Source: Methylobacterium sp. 17Sr1-1 (lineage in GTDB: Bacteria > Pseudomonadota > Alphaproteobacteria > Rhizobiales > Beijerinckiaceae). Taken from it: a stretch of 64,000 bases of DNA. The position numbers and the translations under genes were made by a program. The stretch lies in the NCBI RefSeq assembly GCF_003173775.1, contig NZ_CP029552.1, positions 6,407,001-6,471,000 on the forward strand, given 5' to 3'. This document shows positions 34,493-43,694 of the stretch, piece by piece; the first letter of the stretch is position 1, and the number at the start of each line of letters is the position of its first letter. A model generated the notes under the pieces. The model saw only the letters and a program-made list of their open reading frames with translations. It was not told the DNA's origin and did no database searches.

Positions 34493-35737
34493 ATGATCCA
34501 GGGACAGAGTCTCGATCCGGCCGCCGCGACCCGGCCGGGCTGGAGCGAGATCACCCGCCGCCTCGGCCTCGACGCGCTCTTCTCAGGATTCGCCGAAGGT
34601 GCGGCCGCCCGCGACGTCGCGCGCCGCCCGCTCACCGCCGAGACGGCGGCGCTGAAAGCGCGCGGCTTCGGCGCGGTGCGGCTCCCCTACGAGATGGGGG
34701 GCGCCGGCGTAAGCCTACCCGAGCTGTTCGCGCTCGCCCGCGACCTTGCCAGCGCCGACCCGAACATCGCCCACGTCTTCCGCAACCACTTCTTCGCGGT
34801 CGAGCAGCATCGCAAGACGCCCGACGCACCCTTCTCCGCCCGCATCCTGGCGCTGGCGGGCGAGGGCCGGATGTTCGGCAACGCCGTCTCCGAGGCCGGC
34901 GGAGGACCGGCCGGCAGCCGGAACCAGGTGCCGGGCGCGCGGCTCGCGCGCGACGGCGACGGCCATCGGGTCTCCGGCCGCAAGATCTACTCGACGGGCA
35001 ACATGTATGCCGATCACCTCTTCGCCTCGGCTTTGGACGAGGAGACGGGCCGCACCGTTCAGTTCCTGGTCTCGACCAAGGCGCCGGGCGTGATCCTCGA
35101 CGACGACTGGACCGGCTTCGGCCAGAAGCTCACCGGCTCGGGCACCACGGTGTTCGAGGATGTTCGGGTCGCACCCGAGGACCTGTTCGCACTGCCGGAG
35201 CGCGCCGAAGGCGAGCCACATCTCTACGGTTTCACCTTCCACCAAGTCTATCTCACGGTGGTGATCTCCGGCATCGTCACCCGCATCCTCCAGGACGCCC
35301 TGGCGCTGGTGCGGGGCCGGTCGCGCAACTACTACCACGCGCTCGCCGAGCACCCCTCGCAAGAGCCGGAGATCCAGGCGGTGATCGGCCGCATCGCCGC
35401 CCACCGGGCCGCGATCCTCGCGGTGACCGACCGGGCGGTCGCCGCCCTCGACCGTGCCTGGGCGCGGGCGGCGCAGCCCGACGCCGAAGCCCTGTCGATC
35501 GCCGCCAGCATCGCGGCGGCCGAGGCCAAGATCGTGACCGACGAGGTCGCGGCGACGCTGGCGAGCCTGCTCCTCGACGTCGGCAGCGGCAGCGCCGTCG
35601 CGACCGAGCGGGCCCTCGACCGCCACTGGCGCAACCTGAAGGTCATCGCCGCGCACAACCCGCGGATCTACAAGGAGCGGGTGGTCGGCGACCACTACCT
35701 CAACGGCGCCCTGCCGCCGACCGGGGCGTTCTTCTGA
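34493..35737 (+). CDS. SfnB/DszC-like acyl-CoA-dehydrogenase-fold flavin monooxygenase
   Basis: 414 aa. Acyl-CoA dehydrogenase fold reused for sulfur acquisition. The N-terminal helical domain has RLPYEMGGAGVSLPELFALA, the middle domain has GNAVSEAGGGPAGSRNQVPG and VSGRKIYSTGNMYADHL, and the C-terminal helices contain ALDRHWRNLKVIAAHNPRIY, the SfnB/DszC signature. Such enzymes oxygenate organosulfur compounds (for example dimethylsulfone chemistry) using reduced flavin. ATG 34493 follows TTAGGAGCCC. It precedes the four-domain rhodanese by 40 bp on the same strand. Confidence 0.88.
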   Translation: MIQGQSLDPAAATRPGWSEITRRLGLDALFSGFAEGAAARDVARRPLTAETAALKARGFGAVRLPYEMGGAGVSLPELFALARDLASADPNIAHVFRNHFFAVEQHRKTPDAPFSARILALAGEGRMFGNAVSEAGGGPAGSRNQVPGARLARDGDGHRVSGRKIYSTGNMYADHLFASALDEETGRTVQFLVSTKAPGVILDDDWTGFGQKLTGSGTTVFEDVRVAPEDLFALPERAEGEPHLYGFTFHQVYLTVVISGIVTRILQDALALVRGRSRNYYHALAEHPSQEPEIQAVIGRIAAHRAAILAVTDRAVAALDRAWARAAQPDAEALSIAASIAAAEAKIVTDEVAATLASLLLDVGSGSAVATERALDRHWRNLKVIAAHNPRIYKERVVGDHYLNGALPPTGAFF

Positions 35738-35777
35738 GCCGGGCCTTCCGCACGCGCATGACCTCCAAGGGATCCCG

Positions 35778-37370
35778 ATGACCAGGACCATCACCGCGCA
35801 AGAGTTGCGCGCCCACTGGGCCGAGGGCCGGGAGATCGCCCTCCTCGACGTGCGCGAGGAGGGCCCGTTCGCCGAGGCGCATCCGCTCTTCGCCCTCAGC
35901 GTGCCGGTCAGCGAGATCGAGACGAGCCTGCCGGCCCTGGTGCCGCGCCTCTCGGCCCCGGTGGTGGTCTACGATTCCGGCGAGGGCTACGCCGCGCGGG
36001 CGGCCGGGCGCATCACGGCCCTGGGCTACCGCGACGTCGCGATCCTGGAGGGCGGGCTCGAATCTTACGCCCGCGTCGGCGAGGTCTATCGCGATGTCAA
36101 CGTGCCCTCGAAGGCCTTCGGCGAGCTGGTCGAGGCGATCCGGCACACGCCGTCCCTGCCGGCTGCCGAGGTCCGGCGCATCCTCGACGAGGAGGCGGAC
36201 GTGGTGGTGGTCGATGCCCGCCGCTTCGAGGAATTCTCGACCATGAGCATTCCGGGCGGGCGCAGCCTGCCCGGCGGCGAACTCGTCCTCCGCATCCGCG
36301 AGGCCGCGCCCTCCCCCGACACCCTGGTGGTCGTCAACTGCGCCGGGCGCACCCGCAGCATCATCGGCACCCAGAGCCTGGTGAATGCCGGCCTGCCGAA
36401 CCGCGTCGTGGCGTTGCGCAACGGCACGATCGGCTGGACGCTGGAAGGTCTCTCGCTCGCGACGCGCCGCACCGAGCAGGTGGCACAGCCGTCCGACGCC
36501 ACGCGCGCCTGGGCCCGCGAGCGCGCGGGGAGTTGGGCCATCCATGTCGGCGTGCCGGTGATCGGGGCGGAGGACCTCGCGCGGTTCCGCGCCGAGGCCG
36601 AGAGCCGCACGCTCTACACCCTCGACGTGCGCGATCCCGCCGAGCACGCCCTCGGCCACCCGGCGGGCTTCGCCTCGGCGCCGGGCGGGCAGCTCGTCCA
36701 GGCGACCGACGAGTGGCTCGGCGTACGCGGCGCCCGCGTCGTGCTCTACGACGACGACGGCGTGCGCGCCCGGATGGCGGCGTCCTGGCTCGTCCAGATG
36801 GGGTGGGACGCCAGCGTCCTGGCGGAGGGCGTGGCGCTCCCCGACGCCTTTCCGGCACCGGAATCGCCCCGGGTGCTCCTTCCGACCGAGCCGTCGCTGA
36901 CGCCCGGCGATCTCGCAGGCCTGACCGACGCGACCATCGTCGATCTCGCCCGCAGCCCGGCCTATCGCCGGGGCCATGTCCCGGGCGCCTGGCACGCCTC
37001 CGGGCCGGCGCTGGCACGCGATCTCGCCGCCCTGCCGGGCGACGGCCCGATCGTCCTGACCTCGCCGGACGGGAGGGTGGCCGCGGCGAATCTCGCCGAG
37101 GCGCAGGAGGCGACGACGCGCCCGGTGTGGCTCCTCGCGGGCGGAACACGGGCATGGACGGAAGCCGGCCGGCCGCTCGAAACGGACGGGCGTTTCGTGT
37201 CGGAGCCGATCGACGTCTACAAGCGTCCCTACGAGGGCACCGACAACGCCCGGGCCGCCATGCAGGGCTACATCGACTGGGAATTGCAGCTCGTGGCCCA
37301 GCTCGCCAATGACGGAATCGCGCGGTTCCGTGTCGTCCGCTCCCCCGGAGACGAGGTCAGGCCGGCATAG
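35778..37370 (+). CDS. Four-domain rhodanese-related sulfurtransferase with one catalytic cysteine
   Basis: 530 aa, cytoplasmic, four tandem rhodanese-like modules (approximately 1-105, 120-235, 262-360, 372-475). Only module 2 has an active-site Cys (C188 in VVVNCAGRTRS). The equivalent loops are VYDSGEGYA in module 1, LYDDDGVRA in module 3 and LTSPDGRVA in module 4. The protein would carry sulfane sulfur on C188, with the inactive modules probably structural or substrate-binding. A C-terminal helix (MQGYIDWELQLVAQL) follows the last module. It lies in an operon-like run with the SfnB-like gene, so it may accept sulfite- or sulfide-derived sulfur released by the oxygenases. Confidence 0.92.
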   Translation: MTRTITAQELRAHWAEGREIALLDVREEGPFAEAHPLFALSVPVSEIETSLPALVPRLSAPVVVYDSGEGYAARAAGRITALGYRDVAILEGGLESYARVGEVYRDVNVPSKAFGELVEAIRHTPSLPAAEVRRILDEEADVVVVDARRFEEFSTMSIPGGRSLPGGELVLRIREAAPSPDTLVVVNCAGRTRSIIGTQSLVNAGLPNRVVALRNGTIGWTLEGLSLATRRTEQVAQPSDATRAWARERAGSWAIHVGVPVIGAEDLARFRAEAESRTLYTLDVRDPAEHALGHPAGFASAPGGQLVQATDEWLGVRGARVVLYDDDGVRARMAASWLVQMGWDASVLAEGVALPDAFPAPESPRVLLPTEPSLTPGDLAGLTDATIVDLARSPAYRRGHVPGAWHASGPALARDLAALPGDGPIVLTSPDGRVAAANLAEAQEATTRPVWLLAGGTRAWTEAGRPLETDGRFVSEPIDVYKRPYEGTDNARAAMQGYIDWELQLVAQLANDGIARFRVVRSPGDEVRPA

Positions 37371-37383
37371 AGGCCGGCTCGCC

Positions 37384-37800
37384 TCAGGCGACGGCCTCGA
37401 CCTTGACCGTGATCGGTCCGCCGCGCCGGATGGTGTTGTAGACCGGGCAGTGGTCGCGAAAGTGCGTCGTCAGCCGCTCGGCGGTCGGCTGATCGACGCC
37501 CTCGACCGCGAGCGTGACCAGGATGCTGCTGAAACGGCTCTCGTCGGCCTCGTCCCGAACCGCCGTGACCTCGGCCGAGGCGGCCCGGACGACGATGCCG
37601 AAGTCACGCGCGTCGCTCTCGACGCTGGCGAGCGCGCAGGAGGCCAGCGCCGAGACCAGGAACTCGATCGGGTTCGGCGCCACCGACGGCACTCGCCGGA
37701 TCATCGCCGAGTCGGACAGGAACACCTTGCCCGTCCCTTCGAGCACGTAGCGGCCCGCCTCCCCGGTGGTGCGGGCGGTGATGGCCTGAATCTCGCTCAT
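37384..37800 (-). CDS. OsmC-family peroxiredoxin-like protein
   Basis: 138 aa on the minus strand. OsmC/Ohr fold with both conserved cysteines: LASCALASVESDA and HCPVYNTIRR. The first carries the peroxidatic thiolate in organic-hydroperoxide reductases and the second is resolving. PNPIEFLVSALASC is the usual family run. In a sulfur-oxidation locus such proteins may also bind persulfides. It is convergent with the rhodanese (14 bp between stops) and divergent from the binding protein at 37919. Confidence 0.88.
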   Translation of the reverse strand: MSEIQAITARTTGEAGRYVLEGTGKVFLSDSAMIRRVPSVAPNPIEFLVSALASCALASVESDARDFGIVVRAASAEVTAVRDEADESRFSSILVTLAVEGVDQPTAERLTTHFRDHCPVYNTIRRGGPITVKVEAVA

Positions 37801-37918
37801 GGTCGCTCGTCCCCTGGTCGCTCGTCCTGTCCCCGGCCCGGGGGCCTGCGAGGCTCGGCCGTTGAAATAACAGACAGCCTCCGTAGACTACCACGCCAAC
37901 CATGGAAGCCCGCCCCGC

Positions 37919-39505
37919 ATGCGTCCTCTGTACTCCCTCGGCCTCGCCGCGCTGGTCACGCTCGGCGCCAGCGGCGCCTTCGCGCAGACGCTCACGATCG
38001 GCGTCCGGGCCGGGCCGGAATCGATCGACCCGCACTACACCTCGACCGGTACCCATGCCGAGACGCTCAAGCACGTCTTCGACACCCTGGTCTGGGCAGG
38101 CGACAACCTGGAGCTCCAGCCGCGCCTGGCCGAGAGCTGGCGGCTCGTCGACGACACCACCTGGGAGTTCAAGCTGCGGCCCGGCGTCAAGTTTCACGAC
38201 GGGTCGGACCTGACCGCCGAGGACGTGAAGTTCTCGATCGAGCGCTCGCGCAGGATCAGCGGACCGAACCCGACCTCGGTCTACGTCCGACGCGTCAAGG
38301 AGGTGACGATCGTCGATCCCCTCACGGTGCGCGTCGCCACCAACGGCCCGGCCCCGACCCTGCCGAACGACTTCGTGCGCGTCTTCGTCGTGTCCGAGAA
38401 GGCGGCGAAGGATTTTTCGACCCAGGAGACCGCCAATCCGGGCTTCAACTCCGGCAAGGCGGCGATCGGGACCGGCCCCTACCGGTTCGTGTCCTGGGTG
38501 CCGAAGGACCAGCTCGTGCTCGAGCGGTTCGACGGCTTCTGGGGCGGGCGCGAGCCGTGGCAGCGGGTGGTCCGCAAGGAATTGAGCAACGATGCCGCCC
38601 GGGTGGCGCAGCTCAAGGCCGGGCAGGTCGACGTGATCGCCCGCACCCCGTCCTCCGACGTCGCGACGCTCTCGCGCGACCCGAAGCTCGCGATCGTCTC
38701 GACCGGCACGATCTACGTCTTCAACCTCGAATTCGACTTCCGGGAGAAGCCGCCCCAGGTCACCGCCAAGGACGGATCGCCGCTGGCGAAGAACCCGTTC
38801 CTCGATCCCCGGGTGCGCGAGGCCTTCGACCTCGCGATCGACCGCGAGGCCCTGGCCGAGTTCGCCACCGAGGGGCAGGCCAAGCCCGCCTCCCAGCTCG
38901 TGACGCCGAACATCTTCGGCTACAACCCGGGCATCGCGGCCACCAAGCCGGATGTGAAGCGGGCCAAGCAGCTCCTGGCCGAGGCCGGCTACCCGGACGG
39001 GTTCAAGGTGACGCTCAGCTTCACCAGCGACCGCCTGCCGGGCGACCGCGAGGTCGGCACGACCCTCGCCCAGATGCTGGCGCAGATCGGCATCGCGGTC
39101 GCGGCGAACGCCCAGCCGACCGCCCTGTTCTTCCCCGCCCGCCAGCGCGGCGAGTACTCCCTGGCGATGTGGGGCTGGGCGACCTCGACCGGCGAGGCGC
39201 ATTACACGCTCTCCTCGCTCACCCACACCTTCGACGCCGCGAAGGGCGCCGGCAACTACAACGTCGTCGGCTACAGCAACCCCGCCCTCGACGGCCTGAT
39301 CGATCAGGCGGCGGTCGCCCTCGACGAGGGCAAGCGGCGCGGCCTGTTGCAGGAGGCGCTGGCGCTGACGGCCCGGGACCGTCCGCGCCTGCCCCTCGTC
39401 GTCATCGGCACCTCCTGGGCCGCCCAGAAGGCGAAGGTCACGGTGACGCCGCGGGTCGACGAGGACACGCTCGCGATGAACATCAAGCCGGCCGGGGGGC
39501 GCTAA
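37919..39505 (+). CDS. Peptide-type (SBP_bac_5) ABC transporter substrate-binding protein
   Basis: 528 aa. Sec signal peptide (RPLYSLGLAALVTLGASGAF, cleavage at AFA-QT). Family-5 periplasmic protein: ESIDPHYTSTGTHAETLKHV, the conserved KLRPGVKFHDGSDLTAEDVK and AIGTGPYRFVSWVPKDQLVL. It would bind a peptide, glutathione-like or other bulky ligand and deliver it to the permeases at 41470-43361. That operon runs in the opposite direction, and the two units overlap tail-to-tail by 23 bp. AT-rich sequence at 37860-37875 is a promoter candidate. Confidence 0.9.
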   Translation: MRPLYSLGLAALVTLGASGAFAQTLTIGVRAGPESIDPHYTSTGTHAETLKHVFDTLVWAGDNLELQPRLAESWRLVDDTTWEFKLRPGVKFHDGSDLTAEDVKFSIERSRRISGPNPTSVYVRRVKEVTIVDPLTVRVATNGPAPTLPNDFVRVFVVSEKAAKDFSTQETANPGFNSGKAAIGTGPYRFVSWVPKDQLVLERFDGFWGGREPWQRVVRKELSNDAARVAQLKAGQVDVIARTPSSDVATLSRDPKLAIVSTGTIYVFNLEFDFREKPPQVTAKDGSPLAKNPFLDPRVREAFDLAIDREALAEFATEGQAKPASQLVTPNIFGYNPGIAATKPDVKRAKQLLAEAGYPDGFKVTLSFTSDRLPGDREVGTTLAQMLAQIGIAVAANAQPTALFFPARQRGEYSLAMWGWATSTGEAHYTLSSLTHTFDAAKGAGNYNVVGYSNPALDGLIDQAAVALDEGKRRGLLQEALALTARDRPRLPLVVIGTSWAAQKAKVTVTPRVDEDTLAMNIKPAGGR

Positions 39506-40502
39506 AACCCCCCACCTCCTCGGCGCGGTGGCAGGCGACCTCCACCGCGCCGAGGGGGCGCAGGCGCGGCGGCTCGGTGCGGCAGCGCGCGACGGCGAGC
39601 GGGCAGCGGGTCCGGTAGGGGCAGCCCTCCGGACGGTCGAGGGGCGAGGGGAGGTCGCCGTGGATCGGCTCCAGGGCGGAAGCTTCGCCCTCCTCCGTCA
39701 CCAGCCGGGGCACGCTGGCGAGCAGCGCCCGCGTGTAGGGATGGCGCGCGGCCGTCGCGATCTCCGCCGCCGGGCCGATCTCGACGATCCGGCCGAGATA
39801 CATGATGGCGATCCGGTCGCAGAGGTGGCGCACCACGCCGAGGTCGTGGCTGATGAACACCATCGTCAGCCCGAACTCGCGCCGCAGGCTCAGGAACAGG
39901 TTGACGATCTGGGCCTGGATCGAGACGTCGAGGGAGGCGACCGGCTCGTCGCAGACCAGGAGGTCGGGCCGCATCGCGAGGGCCCGGGCGATCGCGATGC
40001 GCTGGCGCTGGCCGCCCGAGAACTGGTGCGGGAAGCGGTCGGCCGCGGCCGGATCGAGGCCGACCCGGGTCAGCCAGCCGGCGATGGTGGCGCGGGCCTC
40101 GCCGGGCCGCGTCAGCCCGTGGGCGAGCGGACCCTCGGCCAGGGTCTCGCCCACCCGCATGCGCGGGTCGAGGGAGGCGTAGGGGTCCTGGAACACCATC
40201 TGCACCCGCGTGGTGCGCTTGCGCCCGGCCACCCGCACCGGCTCGCCGTCGAGCAGGACCGCGCCGCGGGTCGGCGTCGCGATCCCGGCCGCGATGCGGC
40301 CGAGGGTGGACTTGCCGCAGCCCGATTCGCCGACGAGGCCGAGGGTCTCACCGCGGGCGACCGCGAGGTCCACCGCCTCGACGGCGTGGACGGCGCGATC
40401 CGGGGCGGGCCGACCGAGCAGCGCCCCCAGCCGGGCGAGGAGCGGCACTGGGACGGGGAAGCGTTGCGTGACGCCTTCGAGAGCGAGGAGCGGCGGGGTC
40501 AT
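39483..40502 (-). CDS. Peptide-type ABC transporter ATPase (DppF/OppF-like)
   Basis: 339 aa from ATG 40502. Walker A GESGCGKST, Q-loop VFQDPYASLDPRMRVGETL, signature FSGGQRQRIAIARAL, Walker B LLVCDEPVASLD, His in FISHDLGVV, and the oligo_HPY tail GCPYRTRCPLAVARCRTEPP. It starts inside the end of the upstream ATPase gene (4-bp overlap). Its 3' end overlaps the convergent binding-protein gene, an antisense arrangement. With 40499, 41470 and 42384 it completes a two-ATPase peptide-type importer. Confidence 0.92.
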   Translation of the reverse strand: MTPPLLALEGVTQRFPVPVPLLARLGALLGRPAPDRAVHAVEAVDLAVARGETLGLVGESGCGKSTLGRIAAGIATPTRGAVLLDGEPVRVAGRKRTTRVQMVFQDPYASLDPRMRVGETLAEGPLAHGLTRPGEARATIAGWLTRVGLDPAAADRFPHQFSGGQRQRIAIARALAMRPDLLVCDEPVASLDVSIQAQIVNLFLSLRREFGLTMVFISHDLGVVRHLCDRIAIMYLGRIVEIGPAAEIATAARHPYTRALLASVPRLVTEEGEASALEPIHGDLPSPLDRPEGCPYRTRCPLAVARCRTEPPRLRPLGAVEVACHRAEEVGGFSAPRPA

Positions 40503-41473
40503 GCCGCCTCCAGCGGGTGGTGACAGCGGAAGCCGTGCCCGTCCGATTCGCGCCGCTCCGGATCGAGGGTCCGGCACAGCGCGGTCGCGCGGGCGCAGCG
40601 GGGATGGAAGGCGCAGCCCTCGGGGCGTGCGATGAGCGAGGGCGTCGTCCCGGGAATCGGGGCCAGCGTCTCGCCGGGCCGCGCCTGGGCCGGCAGGCTG
40701 TCGAGGAGGCCACGCGTGTAGGGATGGCGGGGGGCACGCAAGACCGTCCGCACCGGGCCGTCCTCGACGATCCGCCCGGCATACATGACCGCGACCCGCT
40801 GGGCGATGCCCGAGACGACCGCGAGGTCGTGGCTGATCCAGATCATCGCCAGACCGGTCTCGCGCACGAGGCCGGTCATCTCGCGCAGGATCTGAGCCTG
40901 GATCGAGACGTCGAGGGCGGTGGTCGGCTCGTCGGCGATGACGACGGAGGGGCGGTTGAGCAGGGCGACCGCGATGGCGACGCGCTGGCGCAGGCCGCCG
41001 GAGAGCTCGTGCGGGTAGGCGGCGAGACGGCTCTCGGGCGCGGGGATGCCGAGGCGGGTCATCAGGTCGAGGCAGCGCGCCCGCCGCTCGGGGACCCGGA
41101 CCCGCCCATGGGCCGCGAGCACGAGGTCCATCTGGCGCCCCACCGTGAGCATCGGATTGAGCGTCGCCATCGGGTCCTGGAACACCATGGCGATCTCGCG
41201 CCCGCGTAACGTGCGCAGGTCGCCGGGACCCAGGCCCACCAGCTCGCGGCCGCGGTAGCGCACCGAGCCGCCGACGATCCGCCCCGGCGGGTCCACGAGG
41301 CCCAGGATCGAGAAGCCGGTGATGCTCTTGCCCGAGCCCGATTCGCCGACGAGGCCCAGCACCTCGCCGCGCCCGAGGGTGAAGGAGACGCCGTCGACCG
41401 CCCGCACCAGCCCGGCCCGGGTGGGGAAGTGCGTGCGCAGGTCGACGACTGCGAGGGCGGGCTCGTCCGTCAC
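40499..41473 (-). CDS. Peptide-type ABC transporter ATPase (DppD/OppD-like)
   Basis: 324 aa, GTG start 41473 overlapping the permease stop (GTGA). Walker A GESGSGKSI, Q-loop VFQDPMATLNPMLTVGRQM, signature LSGGLRQRVAIAVALL, Walker B VVIADEPTTALD, His in WISHDLAVV. The C-terminal oligo_HPY tail GCAFHPRCARATALCRTLDP is present. Serine/isoleucine in place of the usual S-T after the Walker lysine (GKSITGF) is normal for this subfamily. Confidence 0.92.
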   Translation of the reverse strand: MTDEPALAVVDLRTHFPTRAGLVRAVDGVSFTLGRGEVLGLVGESGSGKSITGFSILGLVDPPGRIVGGSVRYRGRELVGLGPGDLRTLRGREIAMVFQDPMATLNPMLTVGRQMDLVLAAHGRVRVPERRARCLDLMTRLGIPAPESRLAAYPHELSGGLRQRVAIAVALLNRPSVVIADEPTTALDVSIQAQILREMTGLVRETGLAMIWISHDLAVVSGIAQRVAVMYAGRIVEDGPVRTVLRAPRHPYTRGLLDSLPAQARPGETLAPIPGTTPSLIARPEGCAFHPRCARATALCRTLDPERRESDGHGFRCHHPLEAA

Positions 41474-42387
41474 CGGCGCAGCCGCGGATTGAGCTGGTCG
41501 CGGACCTGGTCGCCGACGATATTGACGGCCGTGACCAGGATCACGAGGGCGAGGCCGGGGAAGACCGAGATCCAGTAGCGGCCCGACAGCATGTACTGGA
41601 ACCCATTGGCGATCAGCGTGCCGAGCGACGGCTCGGTCGGCGGCAGTCCGACGCCGAGGAAGGACAGGGTCGCCTCGAGCGAGATGGCGCTCGCGACCTG
41701 CACGCTCGCCACCACGATCACCGGCGGCAGGGCATTGGGCAGGATGTGGCGCCACAGCACCCGCGCGCCCGAGAGCGGCGTCGAGAGGGCGGCCACGACG
41801 TAGTCCTTGTGCCGCTCGGCCGCCGCCGCGCCGTGGGCGGTGCGCGCCACGTAGGCGTATTGCGCCACCACCAGGGCGGCGACGAGCTGGAGCTTGCCCT
41901 GCCCGAGCAAGGCCGAGAGCACGAAGGCCAGCAGGATCGCCGGGAACGACAGCTGGAGGTCGACGAGGCGCATCATCGCTCCGCCGATCCGGCCGCCCAG
42001 CGCGGCGGCGGTGACGCCGGCGGCGGTGCCGATGGCGAGCGCCAGCCCCCCGGCGAGGAGACCCATCTCGAGGGAGATGCGCAGGCCGTAGAGCATCGCC
42101 GAGACGAGGTCGCGCCCCTGGGCGTCGGTGCCGAGCCAATGGGTGGTCCCGCCCGAGCCGACGAAGCCCGGCGGGCGCCGCGCGTCGCGCAGCGATAGGG
42201 CGGCGAGGTCGTAGGGGTCCTGCGGCGCCACGAGGGGCGCGAGGATCGCGAGGAGCACGATTCCCGCCACCACCGCGAGGGCGGCGAGCGCGACCCGGTT
42301 CTCGCGGAACTCGCCGGCGAAGCGGCGAAGCGGCGTCTCGTGGGTGGTCACTTGCGGCATCTCTTGCGGCGTCACTTGTGGCGTCAC
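41470..42387 (-). CDS. Peptide-type ABC transporter permease (DppC-like)
   Basis: 305 aa from GTG 42387, overlapping the upstream permease stop. The N-terminus is repetitive (VTPQVTPQEMPQV), followed by the first helix (ALAALAVVAGIVLLAILAPL), the conserved HWLGTDAQGRDLVSAMLYGL of DppC proteins, and the coupling segment around ALSTPLSGARVLWRHILPNA. A later in-frame ATG within PQEMPQ is an alternative start. It forms the channel with the DppB-like subunit. Confidence 0.9.
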   Translation of the reverse strand: MTPQVTPQEMPQVTTHETPLRRFAGEFRENRVALAALAVVAGIVLLAILAPLVAPQDPYDLAALSLRDARRPPGFVGSGGTTHWLGTDAQGRDLVSAMLYGLRISLEMGLLAGGLALAIGTAAGVTAAALGGRIGGAMMRLVDLQLSFPAILLAFVLSALLGQGKLQLVAALVVAQYAYVARTAHGAAAAERHKDYVVAALSTPLSGARVLWRHILPNALPPVIVVASVQVASAISLEATLSFLGVGLPPTEPSLGTLIANGFQYMLSGRYWISVFPGLALVILVTAVNIVGDQVRDQLNPRLRR

Positions 42388-43361
42388 GCGGCGCTCCTCG
42401 CGCGGCGCAGCCGCGGGTCGAGGGCGGCATAGGCGAGGTCGACCAGGAGGTTGATCAGCGTGAACAGGAGCGAGATCAGCACGAGGTAGGCCACCATCAC
42501 CGGCCGATCGAGGGAGGTGATCGAGTCGATGATCAGCTTGCCGAGGCCGGGCCAGGAGAAGATCGTCTCGGTCACGACCGCGAAGGCGACCGTCGAGGCG
42601 AATTCGAGCCCGAGCACCGTCACCAGCGGGATCGCGATCAGGCGAAGCACATGGTGGCGCAGCACCGCCCATTCCGACAGGCCGGCCGCGCGGGCGAACT
42701 TCACCGTGTCGCCGAGCATGATCTCCAGCGTCCCGGCCCGGGCGAGGCGAATCATCAGCGCGAGCTTGAACAGGGCGAGGTTGAGCGCCGGCAGTACCAG
42801 GTGGGCGAGGCCGTCCGGCGTGAGAATGCTCCATTCGGTGCCGAGCACCCGCACGGTCTCGCCGCGCCCGCCCGCCGGCAGCCAGCCGAGCCAGACCGCG
42901 AAGACCAGGATCAGGATCAGGCCGATCCAGAAGGTCGGCACCGAGACGCCGACCACCGAGGCCGCCATCACGGCCCGCGCCGCGGGGCTGCCGGGCCGGT
43001 ACCCGGCATACATGCCGAGCGGCACGCCGACCGTCACGGCGATCAGGATCGCCGACAGCGTCAGTTCCAGCGTCGCCGGAAGCCGGACCAGGATGAGGTC
43101 GAGGACCGGGACGCCGTAGACGAAGGAGCGCCCGAAGTCGCCGTGGAGGAGGCGGTCGAGGAAGCCGAGATATTGCCGCCAGAGCGGCAGATCGAGGCCG
43201 TAGCGGGCGATCACCTCGGCCCGCACCGCCTGGCTGGCATCCGGTCCGATCAGGACGTCGATCGGGTTGCCGATCGCGTAGACGCCGGCGAAGACCAGCA
43301 TCGACATCGCCAGCATGACGGTGGCGGCCTGGATGAGGCGCCGGAACAGGAGCTCGGCCAT
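42384..43361 (-). CDS. Peptide-type ABC transporter permease (DppB-like)
   Basis: 325 aa with six predicted helices and the DppB landmarks: N-terminal FRRLIQAATVMLAMSMLVFA, YGLDLPLWRQYLGFLDRLLH, GDFGRSFVYGVPV, and the late VTETIFSWPGLGKLIIDSIT. First gene of the minus-strand unit 43361-39483 (permease, permease, ATPase, ATPase, each overlapping by 4 bp). The 176-bp upstream gap separates it from the monooxygenase/SfnB remnant. Confidence 0.92.
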   Translation of the reverse strand: MAELLFRRLIQAATVMLAMSMLVFAGVYAIGNPIDVLIGPDASQAVRAEVIARYGLDLPLWRQYLGFLDRLLHGDFGRSFVYGVPVLDLILVRLPATLELTLSAILIAVTVGVPLGMYAGYRPGSPAARAVMAASVVGVSVPTFWIGLILILVFAVWLGWLPAGGRGETVRVLGTEWSILTPDGLAHLVLPALNLALFKLALMIRLARAGTLEIMLGDTVKFARAAGLSEWAVLRHHVLRLIAIPLVTVLGLEFASTVAFAVVTETIFSWPGLGKLIIDSITSLDRPVMVAYLVLISLLFTLINLLVDLAYAALDPRLRRARSAA

Positions 43362-43537
43362 GGCCTTCGCTTGAGCGGGACGGGGATCCGGGCCGCGTGC
43401 GGCACCCGGAGCGTTGACCGGACCGCACGGCCCGGCAAGCGGGAAGCCCGGCCATCATCGCCAGCCGTCGCGCGCCCGCAAGCGCAACGCGGATTTTTTC
43501 GCCGCACTGGTGCGCGGCGACATCAGGGACAAGCGGC

Positions 43538-43675
43538 TCACGCCTCGCCGACGCGATACTGCCGCGGCGGGGCCGCGCCGTTGACCGCGAAGTCGCCGAC
43601 GGTGCGGTCGCGGTAGATGCGGGGGTTATGCGTCGCGATGGTGCGGGCGTTGCGCCATGTCCGGTCGAGGGCGAG
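43538..43675 (-). pseudogene. C-terminal remnant of an SfnB/DszC-like gene
   Basis: The last 45 codons read LALDRTWRNARTIATHNPRI, YRDRTVGDF and AVNGAAPP before a stop. This aligns with ALDRHWRNLKVIAAHNPRIY and the following VVGDHYLNGALPP of the intact gene at 34493-35737. Everything upstream of this C-terminal helix is missing and replaced by monooxygenase-like sequence. Confidence 0.75.
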
Positions 43676-43694
43676 ACCGCGCCGGGTCGACGAC

